Shown in pieces: positions 1 to 5,411 of a DNA stretch of 6,571 bases. The stretch lies in contig JAITBS010000107.1 of the NCBI GenBank assembly GCA_031283515.1, positions 1 through 6,571 of the forward strand. Reading direction: 5' to 3'. Position 1 is the stretch's first letter. Every line of letters begins with the position of its first letter. The notes under the pieces are model-generated. The model ran no database searches and was not told the origin of the DNA. It saw nothing but the letters and a program-made list of their open reading frames with translations. The stretch comes from Planctomycetaceae bacterium. Its GTDB lineage: Bacteria > Planctomycetota > Planctomycetia > Pirellulales > Thermoguttaceae. Position numbers and translations under genes: made by a program.

Positions 1-223
1 AATGCCGTAATGCAGTTGTGTTGGATGCGATGCGGATTCATCGGATTTGTATTCACCGTGAACATTCACTTAATTCGTTCCGTGCTTTAATTTCCGGTTT
101 GCGGAACGTTTCATTGTTCTCGTCATGATTGAGCAAAATAAAATGAGAAAGTAAAAATCTCAGCACCAACTCCCAATCCACGTCAACACATTGTTACATA
201 TTTTGGACAAAGCAAAAATAAAT
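1..223. other. Left-edge region without a supportable gene
   Basis: No ORF here can be defended. A plus-strand frame is open from the window edge and stops with TGA at 126-128, which could be the tail of a gene lying to the left. A run of about 41 open codons is expected by chance, and the translated tail matches no family I recognise. Positions 130-223 are AT-rich and contain no clear promoter, hairpin or RNA gene. Confidence 0.5.
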
Positions 224-242
224 GTAATCTATCAGTGGAATT
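224..242 (+). repeat. Left terminal inverted repeat of the 224-500 element
   Basis: GTAATCTATCAGTGGAATT, an exact reverse complement of 482-500. The match stops at both ends: 223/501 and 243/481 do not pair, so these are the natural limits of the repeat. Confidence 0.9.
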
Positions 243-277
243 ATCATTCTTCACCCCAAAGGGGTGGTATTTTCGTA

Positions 278-308
278 ACCGTAGGTCAAGCGCAGCGCGA
301 CCTACGGT
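278..308. repeat. Hairpin inside element, left copy (CCGTAGGTC arms)
   Basis: The perfect 10-bp stem ACCGTAGGTC/GACCTACGGT encloses an 11-nt GC-rich loop (288-298). It has a sister hairpin at 417-437 in which the T-A pair at the fourth position of the shared 9-bp core is replaced by C-G in both arms. That is a compensatory change supporting a selected local fold. Confidence 0.8.
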
Positions 309-416
309 CAACATCTCTTCTCAACGTCGTCTGAAAGACGAAACTGAACGATCTGAATGACACATTCGATTTTTAAGATTCTGTCTTTCAGACAGAGGAA
401 TGTTCGTTGTGCGAGT

Positions 417-437
417 CCGCAGGTCGATGACCTGCGG
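417..437. repeat. Hairpin inside element, right copy (CCGCAGGTC arms)
   Basis: The perfect 9-bp stem CCGCAGGTC/GACCTGCGG has a 3-nt loop (GAT). It is the counterpart of the 278-308 hairpin, with one compensated base pair and a much shorter loop. Its outer flank (TTATG at 438-442) also mirrors CGTAA at 274-278 in the left half. Confidence 0.8.
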
Positions 438-481
438 TTATGAAAATCGCACCCCTGTCGGGGTGAAAATCGAAAAACAAA

Positions 482-500
482 AATTCCACTGATAGATTAC
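482..500 (-). repeat. Right terminal inverted repeat of the 224-500 element
   Basis: AATTCCACTGATAGATTAC, the exact reverse complement of 224-242. The next outward bases are A-rich (caaaaaaact) and give no clear duplication of the left flank. Confidence 0.9.
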
Positions 501-613
501 CAAAAAAACTGTTTTTCAGTGTGTATTTTTTGCCGTCGGGCTAACGTCTTTTACCGCCAAACAAGATCGCAACGATTGATTCATAACGCTAACACCGATA
601 CGACCTGAATAGG

Positions 614-642
614 TAGGCAACGTTTCGCCGAAACATCGCCTA
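614..642 (-). repeat. 13-bp hairpin downstream of the GlmU-like gene
   Basis: On the minus strand TAGGCGATGTTTC pairs with GAAACGTTGCCTA around a GGC loop. Two of the 13 pairs are G-U wobbles on the minus strand but would be A-C mismatches on the plus strand, so the fold is better as a minus-strand transcript, the same direction as the GlmU-like gene. No U-tract follows, so it is not a classical intrinsic terminator. It lies about 190 bp past the stop codon and could be a 3'-UTR or processing structure. Confidence 0.45.
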
Positions 643-776
643 TCATAAAAGATGATCAACACGGAATAGATATCAAAAATCGACACAGAATGGGAATGCT
701 CCCAACCTATCAAAATATCCGTTAGAAACATAGATACGGCTTGTTCACCATCCCGTTTATTCCTCAAAATGTCGGT

Positions 777-812
777 GTTCATGGAGATGTTTACGGAGAT
801 GTTCACGGAGAT
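777..812 (+). repeat. 12-nt tandem repeat, three copies
   Basis: GTTCATGGAGAT, GTTTACGGAGAT and GTTCACGGAGAT follow one another without a gap, with two variable positions. The array ends 16 bp before the stop codon of the GlmU-like gene on the other strand. Because 12 is a multiple of three it gives peptide repeats in either direction (VHGD on plus, ISVN on minus), which inflates chance ORFs here. Confidence 0.85.
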
Positions 813-828
813 ATTGTGATTAGCAGGA

Positions 829-2070
829 TCAGAGAGACAACGGCTCACTGGCAAGTTGACGCTCATGTTTTGTCATTTCGTAAATGTCACGAAGTAATTG
901 TACATCACAAGAACGTTGTTCGACATTGCGGCGGGCAAACATTCGGGCTTGCGTCTGAACTAATGTTTCAACCGCCGTTTCCGTCACTTGTCCGAATGTT
1001 CGTGCGTAATTGACAAAACTCGGAACATTGGTCGTTACAAACCCGTAAACCATACTACACGCCCCAATCGTTTTACCAGTAAAAATACTCGTGTTAATAG
1101 CGGTTTTGGCATAATCACCAATAAAACAACCAACAAATTGCATTCCGGTTTTAACTTTTTTGCTAGCGTATTCCATAACAACTTCACCATAAGTGTTTTT
1201 CAGATCGCTATTACTGGTTCCCGCTCCGAGATTGACCCAACTGCCCAAATAACTGTGTCCGAGAAAACCGTGATGTTGCTTATTGGAATAAGGTTCGATA
1301 ATAGATGCTTCGACTTCACCACCCACTTTGGTAATACTTCCAAGCGAAACAGCATCCTTCATTGCAGAATGTTCAATGATTTTCACTTTTTTCCCAACAT
1401 AAACCGGTCCTTTGAAAAAACAATACGGACCAATATTGACATCAGATTCTAAAACAATCGGACCTTCGCTGCTGTCCATAACACAATACTGACCAAGTGG
1501 TCGCCCATCCGCAGAAAAAACACCGTCCGCAATTTCCTTGTATTCACGGGTTCGCAAGCGATCATTGAGATTGTCGTTCATAATGCGAATTTGGTGCCGG
1601 ATAATATCATGAGCATATTCAAGCATCGGAATTGGAATTTCGAGTGGCGGTAATTTTTTGTCTTCGATAATTCCCAAAAGTTGCGATGCGCCAATCGGTT
1701 CATTAGGCAACGGGTTTTCACGGGAAAAAAGCGCACAAGCAACTCCATGAGGACCGGAAACAACTCCCGACCGACCTTCCGAAATAAGACGTTTGAAATG
1801 GTCGATTATGTCAACATGCGGTACAACCCGCGCATTGAGAATGAGAACCGGTTCGGAACGATTACCTTTTTCGGCTTTCCAAACCCAAGGATAATCGGAA
1901 AGAACAAGCTCTTTAAGATAAGGACGAACAATAACTTCAATATTATCCGAAAGACGGCGAACCAAATGAATCAACCGGTAAGTTCCAATATTAATCGCAA
2001 AAGCAGGGCGTGCAATTGTTGCGGGAAAAAGTTGAGGTGAAAGAGTGTCTTCAAACAGAATGATATGCAT
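829..2070 (-). CDS. Alternative GlmU-type sugar-nucleotidyltransferase / acyltransferase
   Basis: 413 residues. The C-terminal half (about 195-350) is a left-handed beta-helix acyltransferase built from hexapeptide repeats, including IGPYCF, VGKKVK and LGAGTS. The stretch at 263-285 (NKQHHGFLGHS, then NLGAGTSNSD) corresponds to the acetyl-transfer site of GlmU, with His266/His267 in the place of the catalytic histidine. The N-terminal part (1-150) opens with ILFEDTLSPQLFPATIARP, the divergent start I associate with the 'alternative bacterial GlmU' family of Bacteroidetes and Planctomycetes, and lacks the classical GxGTRM pyrophosphorylase motif. By family it should acetylate glucosamine-1-P and form UDP-GlcNAc in the cytoplasm for cell-envelope synthesis; substrate and bifunctionality are inferred. 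The length is normal for the family. No Shine-Dalgarno precedes the ATG at 2070, but the conserved N-terminus starts there. It has its own promoter candidate at 2178-2206 and is not tightly coupled to the gene upstream. Confidence 0.85.
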   Translation of the reverse strand: MHIILFEDTLSPQLFPATIARPAFAINIGTYRLIHLVRRLSDNIEVIVRPYLKELVLSDYPWVWKAEKGNRSEPVLILNARVVPHVDIIDHFKRLISEGRSGVVSGPHGVACALFSRENPLPNEPIGASQLLGIIEDKKLPPLEIPIPMLEYAHDIIRHQIRIMNDNLNDRLRTREYKEIADGVFSADGRPLGQYCVMDSSEGPIVLESDVNIGPYCFFKGPVYVGKKVKIIEHSAMKDAVSLGSITKVGGEVEASIIEPYSNKQHHGFLGHSYLGSWVNLGAGTSNSDLKNTYGEVVMEYASKKVKTGMQFVGCFIGDYAKTAINTSIFTGKTIGACSMVYGFVTTNVPSFVNYARTFGQVTETAVETLVQTQARMFARRNVEQRSCDVQLLRDIYEMTKHERQLASEPLSL

Positions 2071-2177
2071 GGACGTGTTATAGAGAGAGGGAAAATTAAG
2101 AACGAATCAACTAAAGTAACTTCTAAAAAACCGTTTCCTAATTTTTAATAGTTGCTTAAAGTTCAACAATTATTAAC

Positions 2178-2206
2178 AGTATAGCATATAAAAAGCGAAT
2201 GAACAA
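2178..2206 (-). promoter_or_regulatory. Sigma70-like promoter candidate for the GlmU-like gene
   Basis: On the minus strand: TTGTTC (-35), 17-bp spacer, TATACT (-10), with TGC directly before the -10 (extended -10). Transcription would start near 2171, giving a leader of about 100 nt before the ATG at 2070. Five of six -10 bases match consensus, but only about three of six in the -35. Confidence 0.45.
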
Positions 2207-2216
2207 ACATTTTTAG

Positions 2217-2238
2217 TGGATAGTTGAATGTGGATAGT
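2217..2238 (+). repeat. Short direct repeat TGGATAGT beside the large inverted repeat
   Basis: TGGATAGT occurs at 2217-2224 and again at 2231-2238, a 14-nt period. The second copy is the outer arm of the inverted repeat ending at 2289, so the outer arm is duplicated. Confidence 0.6.
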
Positions 2239-2289
2239 GTCGCAAGCGGAGTATTACCGTTTCTGTCGTAATCCGCTTGCGAACTATCC
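2232..2289 (-). repeat. Long inverted repeat just after the DUF1598 gene
   Basis: Arms GGATAGT (2232-2238) and CGCAAGCGGA (2241-2250) pair with TCCGCTTGCG (2272-2281) and ACTATCC (2283-2289). ATTAC/GTAAT (2253-2257, 2268-2272) can extend the stem inward, leaving a 10-nt loop. On the minus strand the hairpin begins 17 nt past the stop codon of the DUF1598 gene, the right place for a terminator or 3'-end stabiliser. No uninterrupted U-tract follows (the next bases read CACATTCAAC), so intrinsic termination is doubtful. It could instead be a dispersed palindromic repeat. Confidence 0.6.
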
Positions 2290-2306
2290 GCCATCCGCAA
2301 AAAAAC

Positions 2307-3689
2307 TCATTTAGACCACCAAGCATCACCGGTTGTTTTTACAAGATTGGTTCTTTCGGTATCGATTTTGCTGTCGAGTTGGGCATTCTGGAGCGTGATA
2401 AACGGATTGATTTCGACTCCGCCGCAAGCAACAACTAAGGAACGTCCACTCCTTTCAACAGTCGCTTGACTTCGAACCGTTTTCGGAACCGGATAAACAA
2501 CCGGTTTAAGAAATGTTGCGTCTTCAAACGCAGTCAATTTGCAACCGGCTTTTTCAAGTAATCCTTCCCGCAAAATCAATGAAATCGTAATCGCAAGTTC
2601 CATACAATTCTTCAAGTCACCAAAAACCGGATCCGCTTTACTGAGAACCTCGTAATTGGCAGTCATTTTGCTGCACCAATTAATTGCTGCTCTGTCCGGT
2701 TTACCATTGGGTTGGTAGGAATTGTTCCGCGAGTCAATATATTCGTTGTCCGTCAACGCTTTAACTTTAACTTCGCTGAGTTGCCAGGTTAGTTTTTTGG
2801 AATCATGAGTAATTGTACCGTATTCGGGCGTCAGCCAAAATCGCGGATTAATTTGTTTCTGACTTCCGCCGATCAAGTGGACATAACTAGGTAAATTACG
2901 TATGGGAGACGGGATATGACCAAGCCCAATCTGTTTCATTTTATAATCGGCAATAATCAGAACCATCGCAAAACGGCTTTGTTCCGGAATACCCTGAAAC
3001 GTAACAACATTCACTCCATACGCTGCTTCTTGAGCAGCAGCAAATGCCTGAACATTATTCCTATCCACAACAGGGAATTGTCGGTTGACCTGAGCAATTT
3101 TTACCAAAGCGTCTTTTGTCGGGTCAATGGAACAGGTAATCACCGAAGGTCTGGTTTGATTACGCCAAGCACGAAAAACCGTCAGTAAGTCCTCCAACCG
3201 GAACACCGGACGACCACTTGTTTTACCGATGATGTTGCCATAATCGTCGGCTTGCCAGGATTCCGAAGAACCAACCAGAAGAATATCATTTTCTTCTGGG
3301 ACGACCACAACATAACGAATTGAGGTAAGACCGCCAAGATAACGAATGGAATCAGAAAATTCTTCTTGTTTTTCAATTGTTTGACAAATTTGGGCGTTAA
3401 GTTTTTTGAGTGAGATTTTTCGGATGGGCGTTTTTTCATTCAGGTCGGCTGGAATCGGTTCAAGAAGTTTGCTGAGATTTTTACCGACTTCTTCCATTAT
3501 TTTTTTGGAGGTTGTTTTGACAAGCCCTTCAGTGTCAATTTCAACACCGCCCACTACCGAGCCGCCATAATAAACTCCACGATCCGGTGCTGTTGTCTGA
3601 GCAGAAACCGGAAACACAAATACAAAATTCCAGATAATCAGGGCAACACCAAAAACAGTACATCGGAACAAATTCAATTTTTGAATCAT
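2307..3689 (-). CDS. Secreted DUF1598-family protein, function unknown
   Basis: 460 residues. Residues 1-30 form a Sec signal peptide: basic start (MIQK), hydrophobic core at about 11-28, and a likely signal-peptidase I site after VSA30. No further membrane segment is obvious, so the protein is probably exported. The body matches what I know of DUF1598, a family of unknown function found essentially in planctomycetes. Hallmarks are GGVEIDTEGL (47-56), IRKISLKKL (89-97), GGLTSIRYVVVVPEENDI (119-136), TSGRPVFRLEDLL (157-169), ITCSIDPT (184-191), FQGIPEQSRFAMVLIIADYK (231-250), PSPIRNLPSY (260-269), ALTDNEY (311-317) and ACGGVEINP (421-429). I see no catalytic motif. The ATG at 3689 has an AAGGA Shine-Dalgarno at a spacing of 9 and precedes the signal peptide. 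Gaps of about 235 bp on both sides and an own promoter candidate point to a single-gene unit ended near the inverted repeat at 2232-2289. Confidence 0.8.
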   Translation of the reverse strand: MIQKLNLFRCTVFGVALIIWNFVFVFPVSAQTTAPDRGVYYGGSVVGGVEIDTEGLVKTTSKKIMEEVGKNLSKLLEPIPADLNEKTPIRKISLKKLNAQICQTIEKQEEFSDSIRYLGGLTSIRYVVVVPEENDILLVGSSESWQADDYGNIIGKTSGRPVFRLEDLLTVFRAWRNQTRPSVITCSIDPTKDALVKIAQVNRQFPVVDRNNVQAFAAAQEAAYGVNVVTFQGIPEQSRFAMVLIIADYKMKQIGLGHIPSPIRNLPSYVHLIGGSQKQINPRFWLTPEYGTITHDSKKLTWQLSEVKVKALTDNEYIDSRNNSYQPNGKPDRAAINWCSKMTANYEVLSKADPVFGDLKNCMELAITISLILREGLLEKAGCKLTAFEDATFLKPVVYPVPKTVRSQATVERSGRSLVVACGGVEINPFITLQNAQLDSKIDTERTNLVKTTGDAWWSK

Positions 3690-3698
3690 GATCTTAAT

Positions 3699-3703
3699 TC
3701 CTT
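3699..3703 (-). promoter_or_regulatory. Ribosome binding site of the DUF1598 gene
   Basis: AAGGA on the minus strand, 9 nt before the ATG at 3689. It supports the chosen start, which also places the signal peptide at the very N-terminus. Confidence 0.7.
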
Positions 3704-3739
3704 TATGAGTGTAAGAAATTTTAAATAGGGGGAACTTTT

Positions 3740-3813
3740 CCGTTGCCGGAATAACAACAGATCGAAACCGTTACCGGAATATAAAATACTATAATTGGGA
3801 ATTTCCGGTAATA
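3740..3813 (-). promoter_or_regulatory. Three spaced CCGG(A/T)ATA-type repeats in promoter and leader of the DUF1598 gene
   Basis: On the plus strand, CCGGAATA occurs at 3746-3753 and 3774-3781, and CCGGTAATA at 3805-3813. The first two sit in longer direct repeats, CCGTTGCCGGAATA (3740-3753) and CCGTTACCGGAATA (3768-3781), one mismatch apart and 28 nt in period. The third lies inside the promoter spacer. The pattern suggests a regulator binding on roughly one face of the helix, or a repeated leader RNA element. No protein is assigned. Confidence 0.35.
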
Positions 3814-3816
3814 CAA
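3788..3816 (-). promoter_or_regulatory. Sigma70-like promoter candidate for the DUF1598 gene
   Basis: On the minus strand: TTGTAT (-35), a spacer of exactly 17 bp, TATAGT (-10). The start would be near 3780, giving a leader of about 90 nt that includes the AAGGA ribosome binding site. The -10 matches five of six consensus bases; the -35 only its TTG. Confidence 0.45.
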
Positions 3817-3860
3817 GTAGGGCGGGAATGTTTTTTTATGAACAATTTTATCTTTTAACT

Positions 3861-3935
3861 AATCCAATCCAATCCAATCCAATCCAATCTAATTCAATTA
3901 ACTAATTCAATCTAATTCAATTAACTAATCCAATC
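3861..3935. repeat. Degenerate AATCC pentamer array at the 3' end of rho
   Basis: Five perfect AATCC units (3861-3885) are followed by variants AATCT, AATTC and AATTA. Within the degenerate part, an 18-nt unit AATCTAATTCAATTAACT is present twice (3886-3903 and 3909-3926), separated by AATTC. The array runs into the last codons of rho: the final Leu-Asp and the TAG stop at 3925-3927 are written in repeat sequence. It looks like replication-slippage expansion followed by decay. Confidence 0.85.
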
Positions 3936-5229
3936 TTGATTGAGCACTTTTGAGGAATTGGAAAAAGAACTCGGCATTGGAGTTTGATTTCATGAGTCGA
4001 GTAGTCAGTGCCTCCATTGCGTCGGTTGGATTTCGTGAGGAAAGTGTTCGCCGGATTAAGGTTGCGGCATGAAGGATTTCAGGCGGAAAAAGTTTTTCTT
4101 CACGCCGAGTTCCTGATTGTCCAATATCAATCGCGGGCCAAATACGGCGTTCGGCTAATTTCCGGTCAAGAATGAGTTCCATATTACCGGTTCCTTTAAA
4201 TTCCTGAAAAATCAGATCATCCATACGGCTACCGGTTTCGATAAGTGCAGTTCCTACGATGGTGAGCGATCCGCCTTCTTCGAAGGCGCGGGCGGTTGCG
4301 AACAGTTTTTTCGGAATATCCATCGCTTTAATATCAACACCGCCGGACATTGTTCGTCCGGTATTGCTGACCCATTTATTGAATGCTCTTGCCAGACGCG
4401 TGATTGAATCCAAAAGCAGAAAAACATCTTTTCCCATTTCGGCTAAACGCCGGCAACGTTCAACAACCAATTGCGCAAGCCGAACATGAGATTCAATTTC
4501 ACGGTCAAGACTACTCGCAACAACTTCTGCATTGACTGCGCGTCGAAAGTCGGTAACTTCTTCAGGACGTTCATCGACTAAAAGGATAATGACTTTGACA
4601 TCAGGATGATTTTTAACAATTGCCTGACTGATATGATGCAGAAGGATTGTTTTCCCGCTTCGCGGCGGGGCAACAATCAAAGCGCGTTGACCTTTTCCGA
4701 GAGGAGTCAGAATATCCATAACGCGTGTTGTCAACGGTTGGGGACCGGTTTCGAGGCGGAGCCAATCTTCTGGATTGATGGGGGTTCGTTCGTCGAACGG
4801 TTTAATTGTCTGATAATCATCTGCCAAAATTCCATCGACATCTTTGATTTCACGAAGTCGGGGACCTTGTGTTTTGGTACCGGGCTGAATCAGACCGCTG
4901 ATGAGAACACCTTCCCGAAATCCATATTTTTCGATCATACTTCCGGGAACAAACGGATCTGTAATAATTCGGGCATAATCATTGTTTGGATCGCGAAGAA
5001 AACCATAACCATTAGGGTGTAATTCTAAGGCTCCGGTTGATTCATAATAGGCGTTGGGGTCACCTATTTCCATGACACCGGTTGGTGCGCCGCCTGGTTT
5101 TGCTTTTTTAAAGTTATTTTTTTGACCGATGAGGCCGCTGTTTGGGGCGGGACGCGGGCGACCACCTCCACCTCCGTTTCTATTATTGCGACCACTATGA
5201 CGGTTTCCGTTAGAATTATTTCTTGGCAT
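3925..5229 (-). CDS. rho: Transcription termination factor Rho
   Basis: 434 residues from the ATG at 5229. Rho is a homohexameric RNA/DNA helicase that loads on nascent RNA and uses ATP to end transcription in the cytoplasm. Residues 2-50 are a low-complexity Asn/Gly/Arg-rich tail in place of a recognisable N-terminal helical domain. The RNA-binding cold-shock-like domain spans about 64-135, with NGYGFLRD (73-80) carrying the aromatic primary-site residues. The ATPase core follows: GKGQRALIVAPPRSGKT with Walker A at 187-194, VDERPEEV (218-225) with the catalytic Glu220, Walker B LLLDS (271-275), Q-loop GRTMSGGVD (291-299), and QSGTR (371-375) with the arginine finger Arg375. The C-terminus ends FFFQFLKSAQSRLD. 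All key residues are present, so it should be active. A longer GTG start at 5265 exists but lacks a ribosome binding site and adds nothing conserved. The leader upstream is long and structured. Confidence 0.97.
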   Translation of the reverse strand: MPRNNSNGNRHSGRNNRNGGGGGRPRPAPNSGLIGQKNNFKKAKPGGAPTGVMEIGDPNAYYESTGALELHPNGYGFLRDPNNDYARIITDPFVPGSMIEKYGFREGVLISGLIQPGTKTQGPRLREIKDVDGILADDYQTIKPFDERTPINPEDWLRLETGPQPLTTRVMDILTPLGKGQRALIVAPPRSGKTILLHHISQAIVKNHPDVKVIILLVDERPEEVTDFRRAVNAEVVASSLDREIESHVRLAQLVVERCRRLAEMGKDVFLLLDSITRLARAFNKWVSNTGRTMSGGVDIKAMDIPKKLFATARAFEEGGSLTIVGTALIETGSRMDDLIFQEFKGTGNMELILDRKLAERRIWPAIDIGQSGTRREEKLFPPEILHAATLIRRTLSSRNPTDAMEALTTRLMKSNSNAEFFFQFLKSAQSRLD

Positions 5230-5236
5230 GTAAAGA

Positions 5237-5241
5237 CACCT
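5237..5241 (-). promoter_or_regulatory. Ribosome binding site that decides the rho start
   Basis: AGGTG on the minus strand, 7 nt before the ATG at 5229. The in-frame GTG 12 codons upstream (5265) is preceded by CTCTTTGCG, with no anti-SD match. The ATG at 5229 is therefore preferred. Confidence 0.6.
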
Positions 5242-5371
5242 GGTTGGTGATTGTCGAAAGAACACCGCAAAGAGAATTTAAGTCCCCCTTGCAGCAACAC
5301 AATATAACACAAAATCCTGTTATGGATTGAAACAATACTCTGAAAAACAATTTATGAAAGACTAACATCCG

Positions 5372-5380
5372 GTTATACCA
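5372..5380 (-). promoter_or_regulatory. Extended -10 promoter candidate for rho
   Basis: The minus strand reads TGGTATAAC: a TGn extension followed by TATAAC (five of six to consensus). The -35 position at 17 bp (GTGTAA) is poor. It would give a leader of about 135 nt. It lies in a small GGTTAT/ATAGCC inverted repeat (5371-5386, one G-T), so a regulator or cruciform could overlap it. A second candidate -10, TATACT at 5471-5476, lies farther upstream. Confidence 0.3.
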
Positions 5381-5411
5381 TAGCCGGTAAGGCATTACAC
5401 TTTACGTTGAA

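Larger units (their letters stand above)
224..500. mobile_element. MITE-like palindromic element with 19-bp terminal inverted repeats
   Basis: A 277-bp non-coding unit is bounded by perfect 19-bp inverted repeats (224-242 and 482-500). Between them lie at least five hairpins in mirrored order: CACCCC/GGGGTG (252-266), ACCGTAGGTC/GACCTACGGT (278-308), TCGTC/GACGA (327-341), TCTGTC/GACAGA (380-396), CCGCAGGTC/GACCTGCGG (417-437) and CACCCC/GGGGTG (450-465). The left half is also an imperfect reverse complement of the right half, so the whole element could form one large cruciform. It encodes no transposase and would have to be moved in trans. I see no convincing target-site duplication; the flanks are A-rich on both sides. 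The size, perfect termini and lack of coding capacity fit a MITE or a composite REP-like repeat. Mobility is inferred, because only one copy is in the window. Confidence 0.7.
501..828. other. Spacer between the repeat element and the GlmU-like gene
   Basis: This is the region 3' of the GlmU-like gene. It holds a hairpin at 614-642 and a 12-nt repeat at 777-812, described separately. A minus-strand frame of 116 codons (516-866) crosses it and overlaps the end of the GlmU-like gene. It has no recognisable domain and part of its start region is made by the 12-nt repeat, so I do not call it. No tRNA or other RNA gene is apparent. Confidence 0.5.

Noticed and set aside
3..128. Possible 3' end of a plus-strand gene (contains NAVVLDAMR)
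   Set aside because: A short similarity to the VIDAIR segment of inositol-3-phosphate synthases was considered, but the following residues do not match. A 41-codon open frame is likely by chance.
516..866. Minus-strand frame of 116 codons overlapping the end of the GlmU-like gene
   Set aside because: No recognisable domain, no ribosome binding site, and its start region is built from the 12-nt tandem repeat (ISVN units). It overlaps a confident gene by 38 bp in another frame.
741..1013. Plus-strand frame with VHGD repeats
   Set aside because: Mostly antisense to the GlmU-like gene; the repeats are a by-product of the 12-nt array.
988..1452. Plus-strand frame of 154 codons
   Set aside because: Entirely antisense to the well-supported GlmU-like gene, with a composition expected of a shadow frame.
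3861..3935. CRISPR-like array
   Set aside because: The units are 5 nt (or a degenerate 23-nt period) without unique spacers or cas genes; it is simple-sequence DNA.
829..5229. A single operon or functional system of GlmU-like enzyme, DUF1598 protein and Rho
   Set aside because: Gaps of about 235 bp, separate promoter candidates and unrelated functions argue for independent neighbouring genes.
5230..5265. GTG at 5265 as the start of rho (12 extra residues)
   Set aside because: No Shine-Dalgarno and no conserved residues upstream; the ATG at 5229 has AGGTG at a spacing of 7 and starts the typical basic tail.
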